Of a DNA stretch of 10,097 nt, positions 1 through 6,750 are shown one piece after another; the stretch's first letter is position 1, and each line of letters opens with the position of its first letter. The stretch lies in contig CAMYYQ010000017.1 in the NCBI GenBank assembly GCA_947303535.1, positions 1-10,097 on the forward strand, written 5' to 3'. This stretch comes from an uncultured Ruminococcus sp. (GTDB taxonomy: Bacteria; Bacillota_A; Clostridia; Oscillospirales; Ruminococcaceae). The notes beneath the pieces were generated by a model that was not told where the DNA came from, ran no database searches, and saw only the letters and a program-made list of their open reading frames with translations. Made by a program: the position numbers and the translations under genes.

Positions 1-926
1 ATTGCGAGGCAGGCTGTAGTACCGTGAGTACCGCACATTTCAAGTCCCATTTCCTCAAGGATATGGGCAACACTGTCGCCGATAGCAGGTGTAGGAGCAA
101 GTGACAGGTCAACTATACCGAATGGTACGCCAAGGAGCTCGGAAGCTCTTGCGCCTACAAGCTGACCCATACGGGTTATCTTAAATGCAGTTTTCTTGAT
201 TATATCTGCAATTTCGTTTATCGAAGCGTCAGGGTACTTTGTAAGAGCTGCGCGTACAACTCCGGGACCCGATACGCCAACGTGTATCTCGCAGTCAGGC
301 TCTCCCACACCGTGGAAAGCACCTGCCATGAAGGGGTTATCCTCAACGGCATTGCAGAATACAACGAGCTTTGCAGGTCCTATGCAGTCGCGGTCTGCGG
401 TCTTTATTGCAGTTTCCTTGACTATCTGACCCATGAGCTTTACAGCGTCCATATTTATACCCGACTTTGTAGAGCCGATATTTACAGATGAGCAGATGTT
501 CTGTGTAACGTCAAGAGCCTCGGGGATAGACTTGATAAGTGCCATATCTCCTGCGCTGAAGCCCTTGTGTACAAGTGCGGAATATCCGCCTATGAAGTTA
601 ACGCCGCAGGTATCAGCTGCTCTCTGGAGCGTTTTTGCGAACTTTACAGTATCACCGTTAGGGCAGGCAGCTGCGAGCATAGCGATAGGAGTTACCGAGA
701 TACGCTTGTTTACGATAGGGATACCGTACTCAGTCTCTATCTGCTGACCTACAGCAACGAGGTTTCCTGCCTTTGATACTATTTTATTGTAGACCTTTTC
801 GCAGGCTTTATCAATATCCGTGTCGATACAGTCAAGGAGAGAGATACCCATAGTGATAGTACGGATATCAAGGCACTCGTCCTGTATCATGCGGATAGTT
901 TCAAGTATATTATATACATTAAGCAT
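1..926 (-). CDS. PFL family protein (DUF711/UPF0210), C-terminus cut by window edge
   Basis: The minus strand is open from an ATG at 926 to the window edge, giving 308 residues. Family members are about 450 residues, so roughly the last third is missing. I recognise the family from its conserved stretches: [20 protein letters not shown] near residues 59-78, [14 protein letters not shown] at 111-124, [20 protein letters not shown] at 191-210 and [12 protein letters not shown] at 217-228. The fold is related to pyruvate formate-lyase, but the family's reaction is not established and I assign none. No signal peptide or membrane segment is visible, so it should be cytosolic. The start is supported by an AAAGGAAG ribosome binding site 8-15 bases upstream. 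It lies 18 bases after the ACT-domain gene, so the two form one operon; this pairing is a conserved arrangement in Firmicutes such as streptococci, and suggests the ACT protein senses a ligand for the same process. Confidence 0.93.
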   Translation of the reverse strand, partial: MLNVYNILETIRMIQDECLDIRTITMGISLLDCIDTDIDKACEKVYNKIVSKAGNLVAVGQQIETEYGIPIVNKRISVTPIAMLAAACPNGDTVKFAKTLQRAADTCGVNFIGGYSALVHKGFSAGDMALIKSIPEALDVTQNICSSVNIGSTKSGINMDAVKLMGQIVKETAIKTADRDCIGPAKLVVFCNAVEDNPFMAGAFHGVGEPDCEIHVGVSGPGVVRAALTKYPDASINEIADIIKKTAFKITRMGQLVGARASELLGVPFGIVDLSLAPTPAIGDSVAHILEEMGLEMCGTHGTTACLA

Positions 927-944
927 TGAGCTTACTTCCTTTCA

Positions 945-1214
945 TCAGATACTGTGCATTGAGTTGAAGATGTCCTCGTGCATGGTGTGGATAGAGAGAC
1001 CAAGCTCGGTTCCGAGGGTGTTCATTCTTTCTACAAGCTCAGAGAAATCGCCCTTTATAGCCGATATATCTACCAGCATTATCATAGCGAACATATCCTG
1101 AAGAACGCTCTGTGTTACCTCTATTACGTTAACATTGTACTCAGCGCAGATACCGCTTACCTTGTGAAGAATTCCCACAGTATCCTTACCTATTACAGTT
1201 ACAACTGCTCTCAT
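945..1214 (-). CDS. Small ACT-domain protein (UPF0237 family)
   Basis: This is an 89-residue protein made of a single ACT domain. It opens with MRAVVTVIGKDTVGILHKVS, followed by the helix and strand AEYNVNVIEVTQSVLQDMFAM, the usual order of a small-molecule-binding ACT fold. The C-terminal half carries ELVERMNTLGTELGLSIHTMHEDIF, typical of the UPF0237 proteins related to the ACT domains of glycine cleavage regulator GcvR. Known ACT domains bind amino acids or similar small molecules; the ligand here is not shown. The ATG at 1214 has a CGGAGG ribosome binding site about 9 bases upstream and lies behind a good promoter. The stop is a doubled TGATGA, and the PFL-family gene starts 18 bases further on, so the two are cotranscribed. 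The length equals that of stand-alone family members, so nothing is missing. Confidence 0.92.
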   Translation of the reverse strand: MRAVVTVIGKDTVGILHKVSGICAEYNVNVIEVTQSVLQDMFAMIMLVDISAIKGDFSELVERMNTLGTELGLSIHTMHEDIFNSMHSI

Positions 1215-1267
1215 AGTAAAAAACCTCCGTTTTATTGTTATTCGGCGTATTGCGAATGATTGATATA

Positions 1268-1296
1268 ATTATAACACACTTATTCCGAAAAAGCAA
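1268..1296 (-). promoter_or_regulatory. Promoter of the ACT / PFL-family operon
   Basis: Read on the minus strand, TTGCTT (1291-1296) and TATAAT (1268-1273) are separated by exactly 17 bases. This is a good housekeeping sigma promoter about 54 bases upstream of the ACT-domain start codon. It points away from the PHP gene promoter near 1714, so the repeat cluster between them sits in a divergent promoter region. Confidence 0.8.
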
Positions 1297-1318
1297 CAGC
1301 CACAGGAAATTTTTTCAT

Positions 1319-1672
1319 TTAAGAGCTAAGAACTATGTAGGGGCGCTTTCCGAGCGCCCGGCAATCTCGATGCAAATATCATCGCGCTGTAGGGACCCCT
1401 TTGGGCGTCCGCAGGAACACAAATATATTTGGACGGGAGCCCGAGGGCGGACTCCCCTACACATGGCTATTTATAATTCGTGGGTTAATGGCGGGCTGTC
1501 GGGGACGCCAGCCCCTACATAGCGTCATTTGTGATTTTACGGTTATTTGCGGACACGCAATGCGCGCCCCTACACATCGTATCATGTTATTTGCATCGTA
1601 AGGCACGGACGACCAATGGTCGTCCCTACAAGCTAACGGCTTTCTTAGCTCTTAAATCTAAGCTCTAAGGAA
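1319..1672. repeat. REP-like repeat cluster 1: six GTAG-footed palindromic modules flanked by 7-nt repeats
   Basis: This gene-free stretch is filled with imperfect palindromes of 18-24 bases, each with the tetranucleotide GTAG at one foot. In forward orientation they lie at 1337-1359 (GGGCGCT/AGCGCCC stem) and 1389-1410. In reverse orientation, ending in CTAC, they lie at 1435-1460, 1493-1518, 1551-1573 and 1607-1629 (GGACGACC/GGTCGTCC). Spacers carry CGATGCAAAT at 1368-1377 and its complement at 1589-1598. Both outer ends carry CTAAG-type heptamers in opposite orientations (1319-1335 and 1644-1670). The layout resembles REP/BIME elements, whose GTAG foot is recognised by Y1 REP-associated transposases. 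That link is inference, since no transposase lies in the window. Open frames through the region are low-complexity readings of the repeats and no gene is supported. Confidence 0.8.
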
Positions 1673-1690
1673 GCTTTTTTCAAAAAACAG

Positions 1691-1719
1691 TGGAAATTTC
1701 TTCGATTATGTGTTATAAT
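1691..1719 (+). promoter_or_regulatory. Promoter of the PHP phosphoesterase gene
   Basis: An extended -10 (TGTTATAAT at 1711-1719) lies 17 bases after TGGAAA (1691-1696), which matches the -35 consensus at four of six positions. Transcription would start near 1726, leaving a leader of about 24 bases that contains the AAAGGGG ribosome binding site at 1735-1741. Confidence 0.7.
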
Positions 1720-1749
1720 AATAAAATACACTTAAAAGGGGCTGAGAAT

Positions 1750-2604
1750 ATGAGACTTATGGACTGCCATACACATACGCAGTTTTCGGTGGACTCCGAG
1801 GCTGATATAAACGAATGTATCAAACGAGCCGCGGAGCTGGGACTTGCCGCCTATGCCATTACCGACCACTGTGAGTGCAATGGTTGGTACGAAAAGGAGC
1901 ATTATCCCGAGAAAGAGTGGCATCTCCGCGAAAGCTTCGATTATGCCGCCGACTTTGAAGGCTCTGTTTCTGCGGTGACTGCGCTGAAAGAAAAATGGGC
2001 AGAAAAGCTCAATCTTATCTGCGGTGTGGAGCTGGGACAGATACTCCACGATGTTGACGTTGCAAAGAGAGTAAATGCTGACAAGAGAGTTGATTTCATC
2101 ATAGGCTCGGTGCATCAGGTTATGGGTGAGCAGGATTTTTACTTCATAGACTATGAGAAAATGACTATGGACGAGATATACGACCTGCTGGAACGTTATT
2201 TCAAGGAAGCCTATGAAGTAAGCAGAACTGATCTCCTTGACGTTTTCGGTCACATTACCTACTGCCTGCGCTACATGAAGCAGAGAAACGGAATAGAAGC
2301 TGATATAAGTCGATATGACGATATTATCGCGGATATCTTCCGCAATCTTGCTCACAACGGCAAGGGCATCGAGATAAATACATCAGGTATAAGACAGGGC
2401 TTCGGGGACTGCTTCCCCAACCTTAAATATGTAAAGCTTTTCCGCGATATGGGCGGCGAGATAGTCACAATAGGTTCGGACTCACATACAGTCGAGGATA
2501 TAGCTGCAAACTCTGCCAACGGTATAGAGATAGCGCGAGCGGCAGGCTTCAAAAGGACAGCCTACTTCAAAAAGAGAAAACCGTATTTCATTGACATAAC
2601 ATAA
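1750..2604 (+). CDS. PHP-domain histidinol-phosphatase (HisJ-like)
   Basis: This 284-residue protein has the full metal-binding set of the PHP family: HTHTQFS with H7 and H9, TDH with H40, E94 in GVELG, H122 in GSVHQV, H168 in FGH, and D244 and H246 in GSDSH. PHP phosphoesterases of this type hydrolyse phosphate esters at a cluster of about three metal ions. The arrangement and length fit the histidinol-phosphatase (HisJ/HisK) branch, which dephosphorylates L-histidinol phosphate in histidine synthesis. No other his gene is in view, so the exact substrate is inferred. I chose the ATG at 1750 because AAAGGGG (1735-1741) lies 8 bases before it and homology begins at once with MRLMDCHTHT; an upstream in-frame ATG at 1690 precedes the promoter -10 and would add 20 unrelated residues. 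A lipoprotein gene follows 13 bases after the stop. Confidence 0.85.
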   Translation: MRLMDCHTHTQFSVDSEADINECIKRAAELGLAAYAITDHCECNGWYEKEHYPEKEWHLRESFDYAADFEGSVSAVTALKEKWAEKLNLICGVELGQILHDVDVAKRVNADKRVDFIIGSVHQVMGEQDFYFIDYEKMTMDEIYDLLERYFKEAYEVSRTDLLDVFGHITYCLRYMKQRNGIEADISRYDDIIADIFRNLAHNGKGIEINTSGIRQGFGDCFPNLKYVKLFRDMGGEIVTIGSDSHTVEDIAANSANGIEIARAAGFKRTAYFKKRKPYFIDIT

Positions 2605-2617
2605 CGGGGGATATATT

Positions 2618-3622
2618 ATGAAAGCCAAAAGAGTATTATTGCTTAGTCTGGCACTTCTTACTGCGGCATCTTCATTCGGCTGCGGCAAAGAGAGCAGCAA
2701 GTCAGAGGAAAAATCTTCTTCAAAGGAGACTACTACAGAAACGACAGAAGCTGAGGAAGAGAAAACTACGAAAAAGGACAAAAAGGGCGGAGACGTACTT
2801 GACGAGCTGTCACTTGGAATGATGGGCTATGTCGAAAAGAGCAAGCAGACTTCCGCAAACGTCAAGGCAAAGACGCTGTATCATTCTGTTGTGTGTGTTC
2901 TTACGGACGATGAACAGAAGATAGCTAATGATATAATCTATACAAAGACAGGCGAGGGAGAGTTCGGCAAGAAGGTCAAAGAGTATTTTTCAGATACGGA
3001 AGATATTGAGTATATAGTTATTCCCGATGACTACGGGCAGCCTAAATCAATTATCTGCTGCGAAGGCACTTCCCGAAAGGATAAAGTCGGAGTTTACGGC
3101 GATATCGAGGACGCTGACGAACTCAAAGAACTGAAATGGAAGAAAGTCCTTGAAAAGTTTGGCTTAGAGTACGGCAAATACACCGATATCAAGCTTGAAA
3201 AGGATGATAATTCCTACACAGGCAGCAATTACAACACTACACGCGAAGAGCCTCAGGGAATAGACTTTGATGATATTGATGCACTGGAATCCTGCGACCT
3301 TGCTGCGGCTATCGCATGGGAGTACAACCGCGGAGAAAATGATATCCCTGTATATCTCTACGGCAAATGGAGCAAGGATACGCCTTTTACGGCTATTACA
3401 GAGGGAGGAGACTGGGAGACGCCCAAACACGGCGACATAGAGTATGTGATGGAATACAACGGTTTCAGCGTATCAAAGGTCTATTGCTGGGATACAGACC
3501 GCGACAAAAAATATGTCGGCGATACCGATTTCGGATACGGCTATACGAACTATGTCGGCAAGACATGGGACGATGTACTTGATTACTACGGCTATAAGCA
3601 GGGCGAATACGTTGAATATTGA
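2618..3622 (+). CDS. Putative lipoprotein of unknown function with two internal repeats
   Basis: This is a 334-residue exported protein of unrecognised function. The N-terminus has a short charged start, a hydrophobic stretch at 6-18 and Cys22 in SSFGCGKE, consistent with lipid attachment, although the residues before Cys are not the best lipobox. A low-complexity tether follows (residues 24-57, rich in S, K, E and T). The rest holds two related units of about 110 residues. DIEYIV at 129 matches DIEYVM at 273, and WKKVLEKFGLEYGKY at 174-188 matches WDDVLDYYGYKQGEY at 317-331. Unit 1 loosely recalls the C-terminal region of clostridial pilin-like proteins, which is only an impression. A GGGGGAT ribosome binding site at 2605-2611 sits just after the stop of the PHP gene, so both probably share a transcript. 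No hairpin terminator follows; the next repeat cluster begins 5 bases after the stop. Confidence 0.8.
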   Translation: MKAKRVLLLSLALLTAASSFGCGKESSKSEEKSSSKETTTETTEAEEEKTTKKDKKGGDVLDELSLGMMGYVEKSKQTSANVKAKTLYHSVVCVLTDDEQKIANDIIYTKTGEGEFGKKVKEYFSDTEDIEYIVIPDDYGQPKSIICCEGTSRKDKVGVYGDIEDADELKELKWKKVLEKFGLEYGKYTDIKLEKDDNSYTGSNYNTTREEPQGIDFDDIDALESCDLAAAIAWEYNRGENDIPVYLYGKWSKDTPFTAITEGGDWETPKHGDIEYVMEYNGFSVSKVYCWDTDRDKKYVGDTDFGYGYTNYVGKTWDDVLDYYGYKQGEYVEY

Positions 3623-3627
3623 TAGTC

Positions 3628-3690
3628 CTAAGAACTAAGATCTAAGAGCTAAGAGCTAAGAGCTAAGAACTAAGAACTAAGAGCTAAGTA
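3628..3690. repeat. Nine tandem 7-nt repeats, CTAAGAN
   Basis: Nine units of CTAAGA(A/T/G) follow one another with an exact 7-base period, starting at 3628, 3635, 3642, 3649, 3656, 3663, 3670, 3677 and 3684. The last unit runs directly into GTAG (3688-3691) of the first palindromic module of repeat cluster 2. The array begins 5 bases after the stop codon of the lipoprotein gene. Confidence 0.95.
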
Positions 3691-3814
3691 GGTGCGAACA
3701 GTGTTCGCCCGTGTCCCCCTTACGATGCAAATTGCATGAACCCATGTAGGGACGACCATTGGTCGTCCGTAAGGTATGATCAGATTACAACGGGCCGCCA
3801 CAGGCAGCCCCTAC
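3688..3814. repeat. REP-like repeat cluster 2: three GTAG-footed palindromic modules
   Basis: Three modules are visible. One is forward at 3688-3710 (GCGAAC/GTTCGC stem), one forward at 3746-3768 (GGACGACC-ATT-GGTCGTCC), and one reverse at 3792-3814 (GGGCCGCC/GGCAGCCC followed by CTAC). The 3746-3768 module is an exact inverted copy of the module at 1607-1629 of cluster 1, with identity running a few bases beyond it. The spacer at 3723-3732 is again CGATGCAAAT. The cluster fills the space between the lipoprotein gene and the AsnC-type gene, and no consensus promoter for that operon is visible in or next to it. Confidence 0.8.
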
Positions 3815-3861
3815 ACATGGCTAAAGGCAGAGCTTTATTATTAATGAAAGGAACTGATATT

Positions 3862-4338
3862 ATGAAAGACATTGTAAAAATATTACAGCAGAATGCACGT
3901 ATATCAAATGCGGCATTGGGTGAGATGCTCGGTATATCCGCGGAAGCAGCCGCAGCAGAGATAGAAAAGCTTGAAAAGAGCGGAGTCATCAAGGGCTACA
4001 GCGTTATCGTTGACGACGACCTCTACGACAAGTCAACTGTTTATGCAACTATCGAGCTTAAAGTTACACCACAGCGCGACTGCGGATTTGACGACATTGC
4101 AAAGACAATTATGATGTACGACGAGGTGGAGAGCGTAAGCCTTATGTCATCGGGTGCTTACGACCTTGCTGTTGAGGTAAAGGGCAACGACCTCAAGGAC
4201 GTTGCATTCTTTGTATCAGAGAGACTGGCTACTATTGACGGGATACTTTCGACTTCCACACACTTTATTCTGAAAAAATACAAGGAAAAAGGCATCTTCA
4301 TTGACGGTGAAGAGCCTGATGAAAGGGGACTCGGCTGA
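3862..4338 (+). CDS. Lrp/AsnC family transcriptional regulator (AlaR-like)
   Basis: This 158-residue regulator starts with an AsnC-type winged helix-turn-helix (about residues 5-55: NARISNAALGEMLGIS, then EIEKLEKSGVIKGYSVIV). A RAM ligand-binding and oligomerisation domain follows (about 60-140, with SSGAYDLAVEV at 97-106). Proteins of this family bind DNA as dimers or octamers and respond to amino acids. The ATG at 3862 is chosen because AAAGGAA (3847-3853) lies 8 bases before it and the family begins here. The frame stays open back to 3736, but those codons lie in the repeat cluster. An aminotransferase gene begins 2 bases after its stop. This is the order of Bacillus subtilis alaR-alaT (yugG-yugH), so it probably controls that enzyme in response to an amino acid such as alanine; the effector is inferred. 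Confidence 0.9.
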   Translation: MKDIVKILQQNARISNAALGEMLGISAEAAAAEIEKLEKSGVIKGYSVIVDDDLYDKSTVYATIELKVTPQRDCGFDDIAKTIMMYDEVESVSLMSSGAYDLAVEVKGNDLKDVAFFVSERLATIDGILSTSTHFILKKYKEKGIFIDGEEPDERGLG

Positions 4339-4340
4339 TC

Positions 4341-5522
4341 GTGATAGATTACGATAAAGTCCTTTCAAACAAGATAAAGGACATCAAACCGTCCGGGATA
4401 CGTAAATTCTTCGATATTGCAGGCACTATGGACGACGTTATATCTCTCGGAGTGGGCGAGCCTGACTTCAATACACCCTGGGCTATCAGAAAAGCCGCTA
4501 TACAGGTGCTTGAAAGAAAGCATATCATCTACGGACCAAACAAGGGACTTGCTTCTCTGAGAAATACTATTTCAGCACACATTGAGAAAAAACACCGCGT
4601 AAAATATGATCCCGACAAGGAAGTGATCGTTACGGTCGGCGGTTCTGAGGCTATAGACCTTGCTATCAGAGGTCTTCTTGATCCCGGCGACGAGGTGCTT
4701 GTTGTAGAGCCCTGCTTTGTCTGTTATGCTCCGCTTGTTGAGCTTGCAGGCGGCGTACCTGTGTCAGTGCCTACACGCATTGAGAACAACTTCAAGCTCA
4801 CTCTTGATGATTTCAAAGACAAGGTCACAGACCGCACAAAGCTGCTGATACTGCCTTTCCCGAATAATCCTACAGGAGCAGTAATGACAAAAGAGGACTT
4901 GGAGCCTATTGCTGATTTCCTCCGAGATACCAATATAATGGTTCTCTCTGACGAGATATACTCAGAGCTCACCTACGGCAGAAAGCATTTCTCGATAATC
5001 GAGCTTGAGGGCATGAGAGAGCGTACTATCTACGTTAACGGCTTCTCAAAGGCTTATGCCATGACAGGCTGGAGACTGGGCTATGTAACAGCTCCCGAGC
5101 CTATAATATCACAGATATCAAAGATACATCAGTACGGCATCATGTGCAGCCCTTTCATAAGCCAGAATGCGGCAGTTGAGGCACTTACCGCCTGTGATAA
5201 AGAGGTAGAGAAAATGGTTGAGGAGTACAATATCCGCCGCCGTTACCTTGTGGGCGAATTCAACCGCCTCGGACTTACCTGCTTCAATCCCGAGGGCGCA
5301 TTCTATGTGTTCCCGTGTATAAAGAGTACAGGCATGACCAGTGAGGAATTCTGCGAAAGACTGCTCTTTGAGGACAGAGTTGCGGCAGTTCCCGGAAGTG
5401 CTTTCGGTGAGAGCGGCGAGGGATATATGCGTATCTCCTATGCTTATTCGCTGAAACACCTTATGGAAGCTATCAGACGTATCGAAAAGTTCCTGAAAAA
5501 GCTGGAGGCTGAGAAGAAATGA
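4341..5522 (+). CDS. PLP-dependent class I aminotransferase (AlaT/PatA-like)
   Basis: This is a 393-residue fold-type I aminotransferase, the usual length. Visible active-site features are GVGEPDF (37-43), YGPNKGL (64-70), GSEA (101-104, phosphate binding), NNPTG (175-179), SDEIY (203-207, with D204 contacting the pyridine nitrogen), NGFSKAYAMTGWRLG (233-247, with K237 as the Schiff-base lysine and R245 binding phosphate), and R364 in MRISYA, which binds the substrate carboxylate. Family members transfer amino groups between amino acids and 2-oxoglutarate or pyruvate. The Lrp/AsnC partner suggests alanine transaminase, but aromatic or aspartate activity cannot be excluded from sequence alone. 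The start is a GTG two bases after the regulator's stop, with AAAGGGGA some 12 bases upstream, so translation is probably coupled. Its TGA overlaps the ATG of ispE (ATGA). Confidence 0.93.
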   Translation: MIDYDKVLSNKIKDIKPSGIRKFFDIAGTMDDVISLGVGEPDFNTPWAIRKAAIQVLERKHIIYGPNKGLASLRNTISAHIEKKHRVKYDPDKEVIVTVGGSEAIDLAIRGLLDPGDEVLVVEPCFVCYAPLVELAGGVPVSVPTRIENNFKLTLDDFKDKVTDRTKLLILPFPNNPTGAVMTKEDLEPIADFLRDTNIMVLSDEIYSELTYGRKHFSIIELEGMRERTIYVNGFSKAYAMTGWRLGYVTAPEPIISQISKIHQYGIMCSPFISQNAAVEALTACDKEVEKMVEEYNIRRRYLVGEFNRLGLTCFNPEGAFYVFPCIKSTGMTSEEFCERLLFEDRVAAVPGSAFGESGEGYMRISYAYSLKHLMEAIRRIEKFLKKLEAEKK

Positions 5523-6379
5523 GGGTAAAGACAGCGGCAAAGGTAAATCTTGCCCTTGATGTCACAGGAAAGCTCCCAAACGGCTATCACGCACTTGAAA
5601 GCGTATTCCAGACCGTAGGACTTTATGACGAGGTAACAGTTGAGCTGACTGAAAGCGGCATAGAGCTTAGCTGTGAAGTCCCAGAGATGTTCGCAAGCTC
5701 CGACCCTATACCCTGTGATGAGCGAAATATCGCCTATAAAGCTGCAAAGCTGTTCTTTGAGGAGAACAGTATGGACTGCGGCTGTCGTATACATATTAAA
5801 AAGGGGATCCCCTCGCAGGCAGGCATGGGCGGCGGAAGTACCGACGCAGCGGCTGTTCTGTACTGTCTTGGTGAACTTACTGGGAAAAGCGTCAGCAAGC
5901 CCGAAAAGCTGGGGGCTGACGTGCCTTTCTTCCTTACGGGCGGAACTGCCTATGTTGAGGGCATCGGTGAAAAGATAACTCCTATCGCCGATCATTCGGG
6001 ACGTATACTGGTTATCGCCAAGGGCAGAGAGGGCGTTTCGACTGCGGAAGCCTACAGGAATATAGACTCGCTTGAAGCTCCGCAGCACCCCGATGCAAAA
6101 AAGCTTGCGGAGGCTATTGAAAAAGCTCCGAATGAGGCGTATAAGTGGTTTGGAAATCTCTTTGAGCAGGCTGTACAGCTAAAAGAAGTGGACGATATAA
6201 AGTCTGTAATGCTCGGTAATGACGCACTAAGCGCGACTATGACGGGCAGCGGCTCGGCAGTTTTCGGACTTTTTGAGAGTGAGGAGCAGGCTGAGATATG
6301 CTCGGAGAAGCTTGCAGGAGCAGGTTATTTTTCGGCAGTATGCAAAACAGTGCCCGAAAGCTTTATTATTACAGAATAA
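5519..6379 (+). CDS. ispE: 4-diphosphocytidyl-2-C-methyl-D-erythritol kinase
   Basis: This 286-residue GHMP kinase phosphorylates CDP-methylerythritol with ATP, a step of the MEP route to isoprenoid precursors in the cytosol. The family signatures are clear: K8 in AAKVNLALDVTGK, NGYHALESVFQTVGLYDEV (21-39), the glycine-rich ATP loop PSQAGMGGGSTDAAA (98-112), GADVPFFLTGGTAYVEGIGE (132-151) with D134 as catalytic base, and the third GHMP motif MTGSGSAVFG (241-250). The helix between the ATP loop and GADVP (about 118-130) seems a few residues shorter than usual. The ATG overlaps the aminotransferase stop by 4 bases, so it is cotranslated with an amino-acid operon and not with other isoprenoid genes. 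A repeat element and a strong terminator follow. Confidence 0.96.
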   Translation: MRVKTAAKVNLALDVTGKLPNGYHALESVFQTVGLYDEVTVELTESGIELSCEVPEMFASSDPIPCDERNIAYKAAKLFFEENSMDCGCRIHIKKGIPSQAGMGGGSTDAAAVLYCLGELTGKSVSKPEKLGADVPFFLTGGTAYVEGIGEKITPIADHSGRILVIAKGREGVSTAEAYRNIDSLEAPQHPDAKKLAEAIEKAPNEAYKWFGNLFEQAVQLKEVDDIKSVMLGNDALSATMTGSGSAVFGLFESEEQAEICSEKLAGAGYFSAVCKTVPESFIITE

Positions 6380-6560
6380 TATTGATTGAATTAGGTAAGT
6401 ATTACCTTGATTCTCACTTATCATAAAACTCAGCCCTTAGCCTTTAGCTATTAGCTAAGGTGTCGCCTTTGGCGAATAATTTAAATATTGTGAGCGTTAG
6501 CGAACTCTTTCGGCTAATGGCTGTATTACAAGGTTTATTCCTTTCTTTTTTCAATTTACA
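6378..6560. repeat. Inverted-core repeat element, copy A (core 6432-6522)
   Basis: The 91-base core at 6432-6522 matches the reverse complement of 9403-9493 at 86 of 91 positions without gaps. It contains TTAGCC-type heptamers at its left end, a small hairpin TCGCC-TTT-GGCGA (6463-6475), an AT-rich centre, and GGCTAA units at its right end. The flanks match copy B in direct orientation: 6378-6399 (TGATTGAAT-AGG type), ATGGCTGTA at 6517-6525 and TTTCAATTTACA at 6549-6560. A separate small palindrome, AGGTAA-GTA-TTACCT, sits at 6393-6407. The left flank starts at the ispE stop codon. Confidence 0.85.
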
Positions 6561-6568
6561 ATATCATT

Positions 6569-6596
6569 AAGAGCGTACATTGGTACGCTCTTTTTT
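6569..6596 (+). terminator. Rho-independent terminator of the AsnC-aminotransferase-ispE operon
   Basis: A perfect 10-bp stem AAGAGCGTAC / GTACGCTCTT closes a 4-base loop and runs into a T tract (6591-6596). It lies 190 bases after the ispE stop, beyond the repeat element. Confidence 0.9.
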
Positions 6597-6656
6597 ATCA
6601 AAAATTGAACAGATTTTCTTTTTGTTCGTTATTTTGATGAAATTTAACAAAATCTA

Positions 6657-6685
6657 TTGACAAGCTGATATAATTCGGTTATAAT
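6657..6685 (+). promoter_or_regulatory. Consensus promoter of the DUF1508 gene
   Basis: TTGACA (6657-6662) and TATAAT (6680-6685) are both perfect and separated by 17 bases. Transcription would begin near 6692, giving a leader of about 59 bases. The sequence before the -35 (AAAATCTATTGACA) recurs exactly at the rny promoter. Confidence 0.9.
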
Positions 6686-6750
6686 TATGGTAAAAATCGG
6701 CGGCAAGTTCGATTTATAATAATTTTGCTGAAAGGTGTTGAAAAATAATT

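Noticed and set aside
196..776. Plus-strand open frames opposite the PFL-family gene
   Set aside because: They are shadows of the minus-strand gene, whose protein sequence is conserved and continuous.
1235..1601. Open frames across repeat cluster 1
   Set aside because: They consist of palindromic repeat sequence, lack ribosome binding sites and give proline/arginine-rich peptides without family features.
1732..2355. A 207-codon minus-strand frame opposite the PHP gene
   Set aside because: The plus strand encodes all PHP metal ligands over the same bases, and the antisense product has no recognisable features.
2591..2596. TTGACA just before the lipoprotein gene as a -35 box
   Set aside because: It lies within the last PHP codons and no -10 box follows at 16-18 bases. 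Cotranscription with the PHP gene is simpler.
3628..3814. CRISPR array
   Set aside because: The units are 7 bases without unique spacers, the palindromes differ from each other, and no cas gene is present.
3736..3861. In-frame upstream extension of the AsnC-type regulator
   Set aside because: The extra 42 codons read through two repeat modules, have no ribosome binding site and no family similarity. The ATG at 3862 has AAAGGAA at the right distance.
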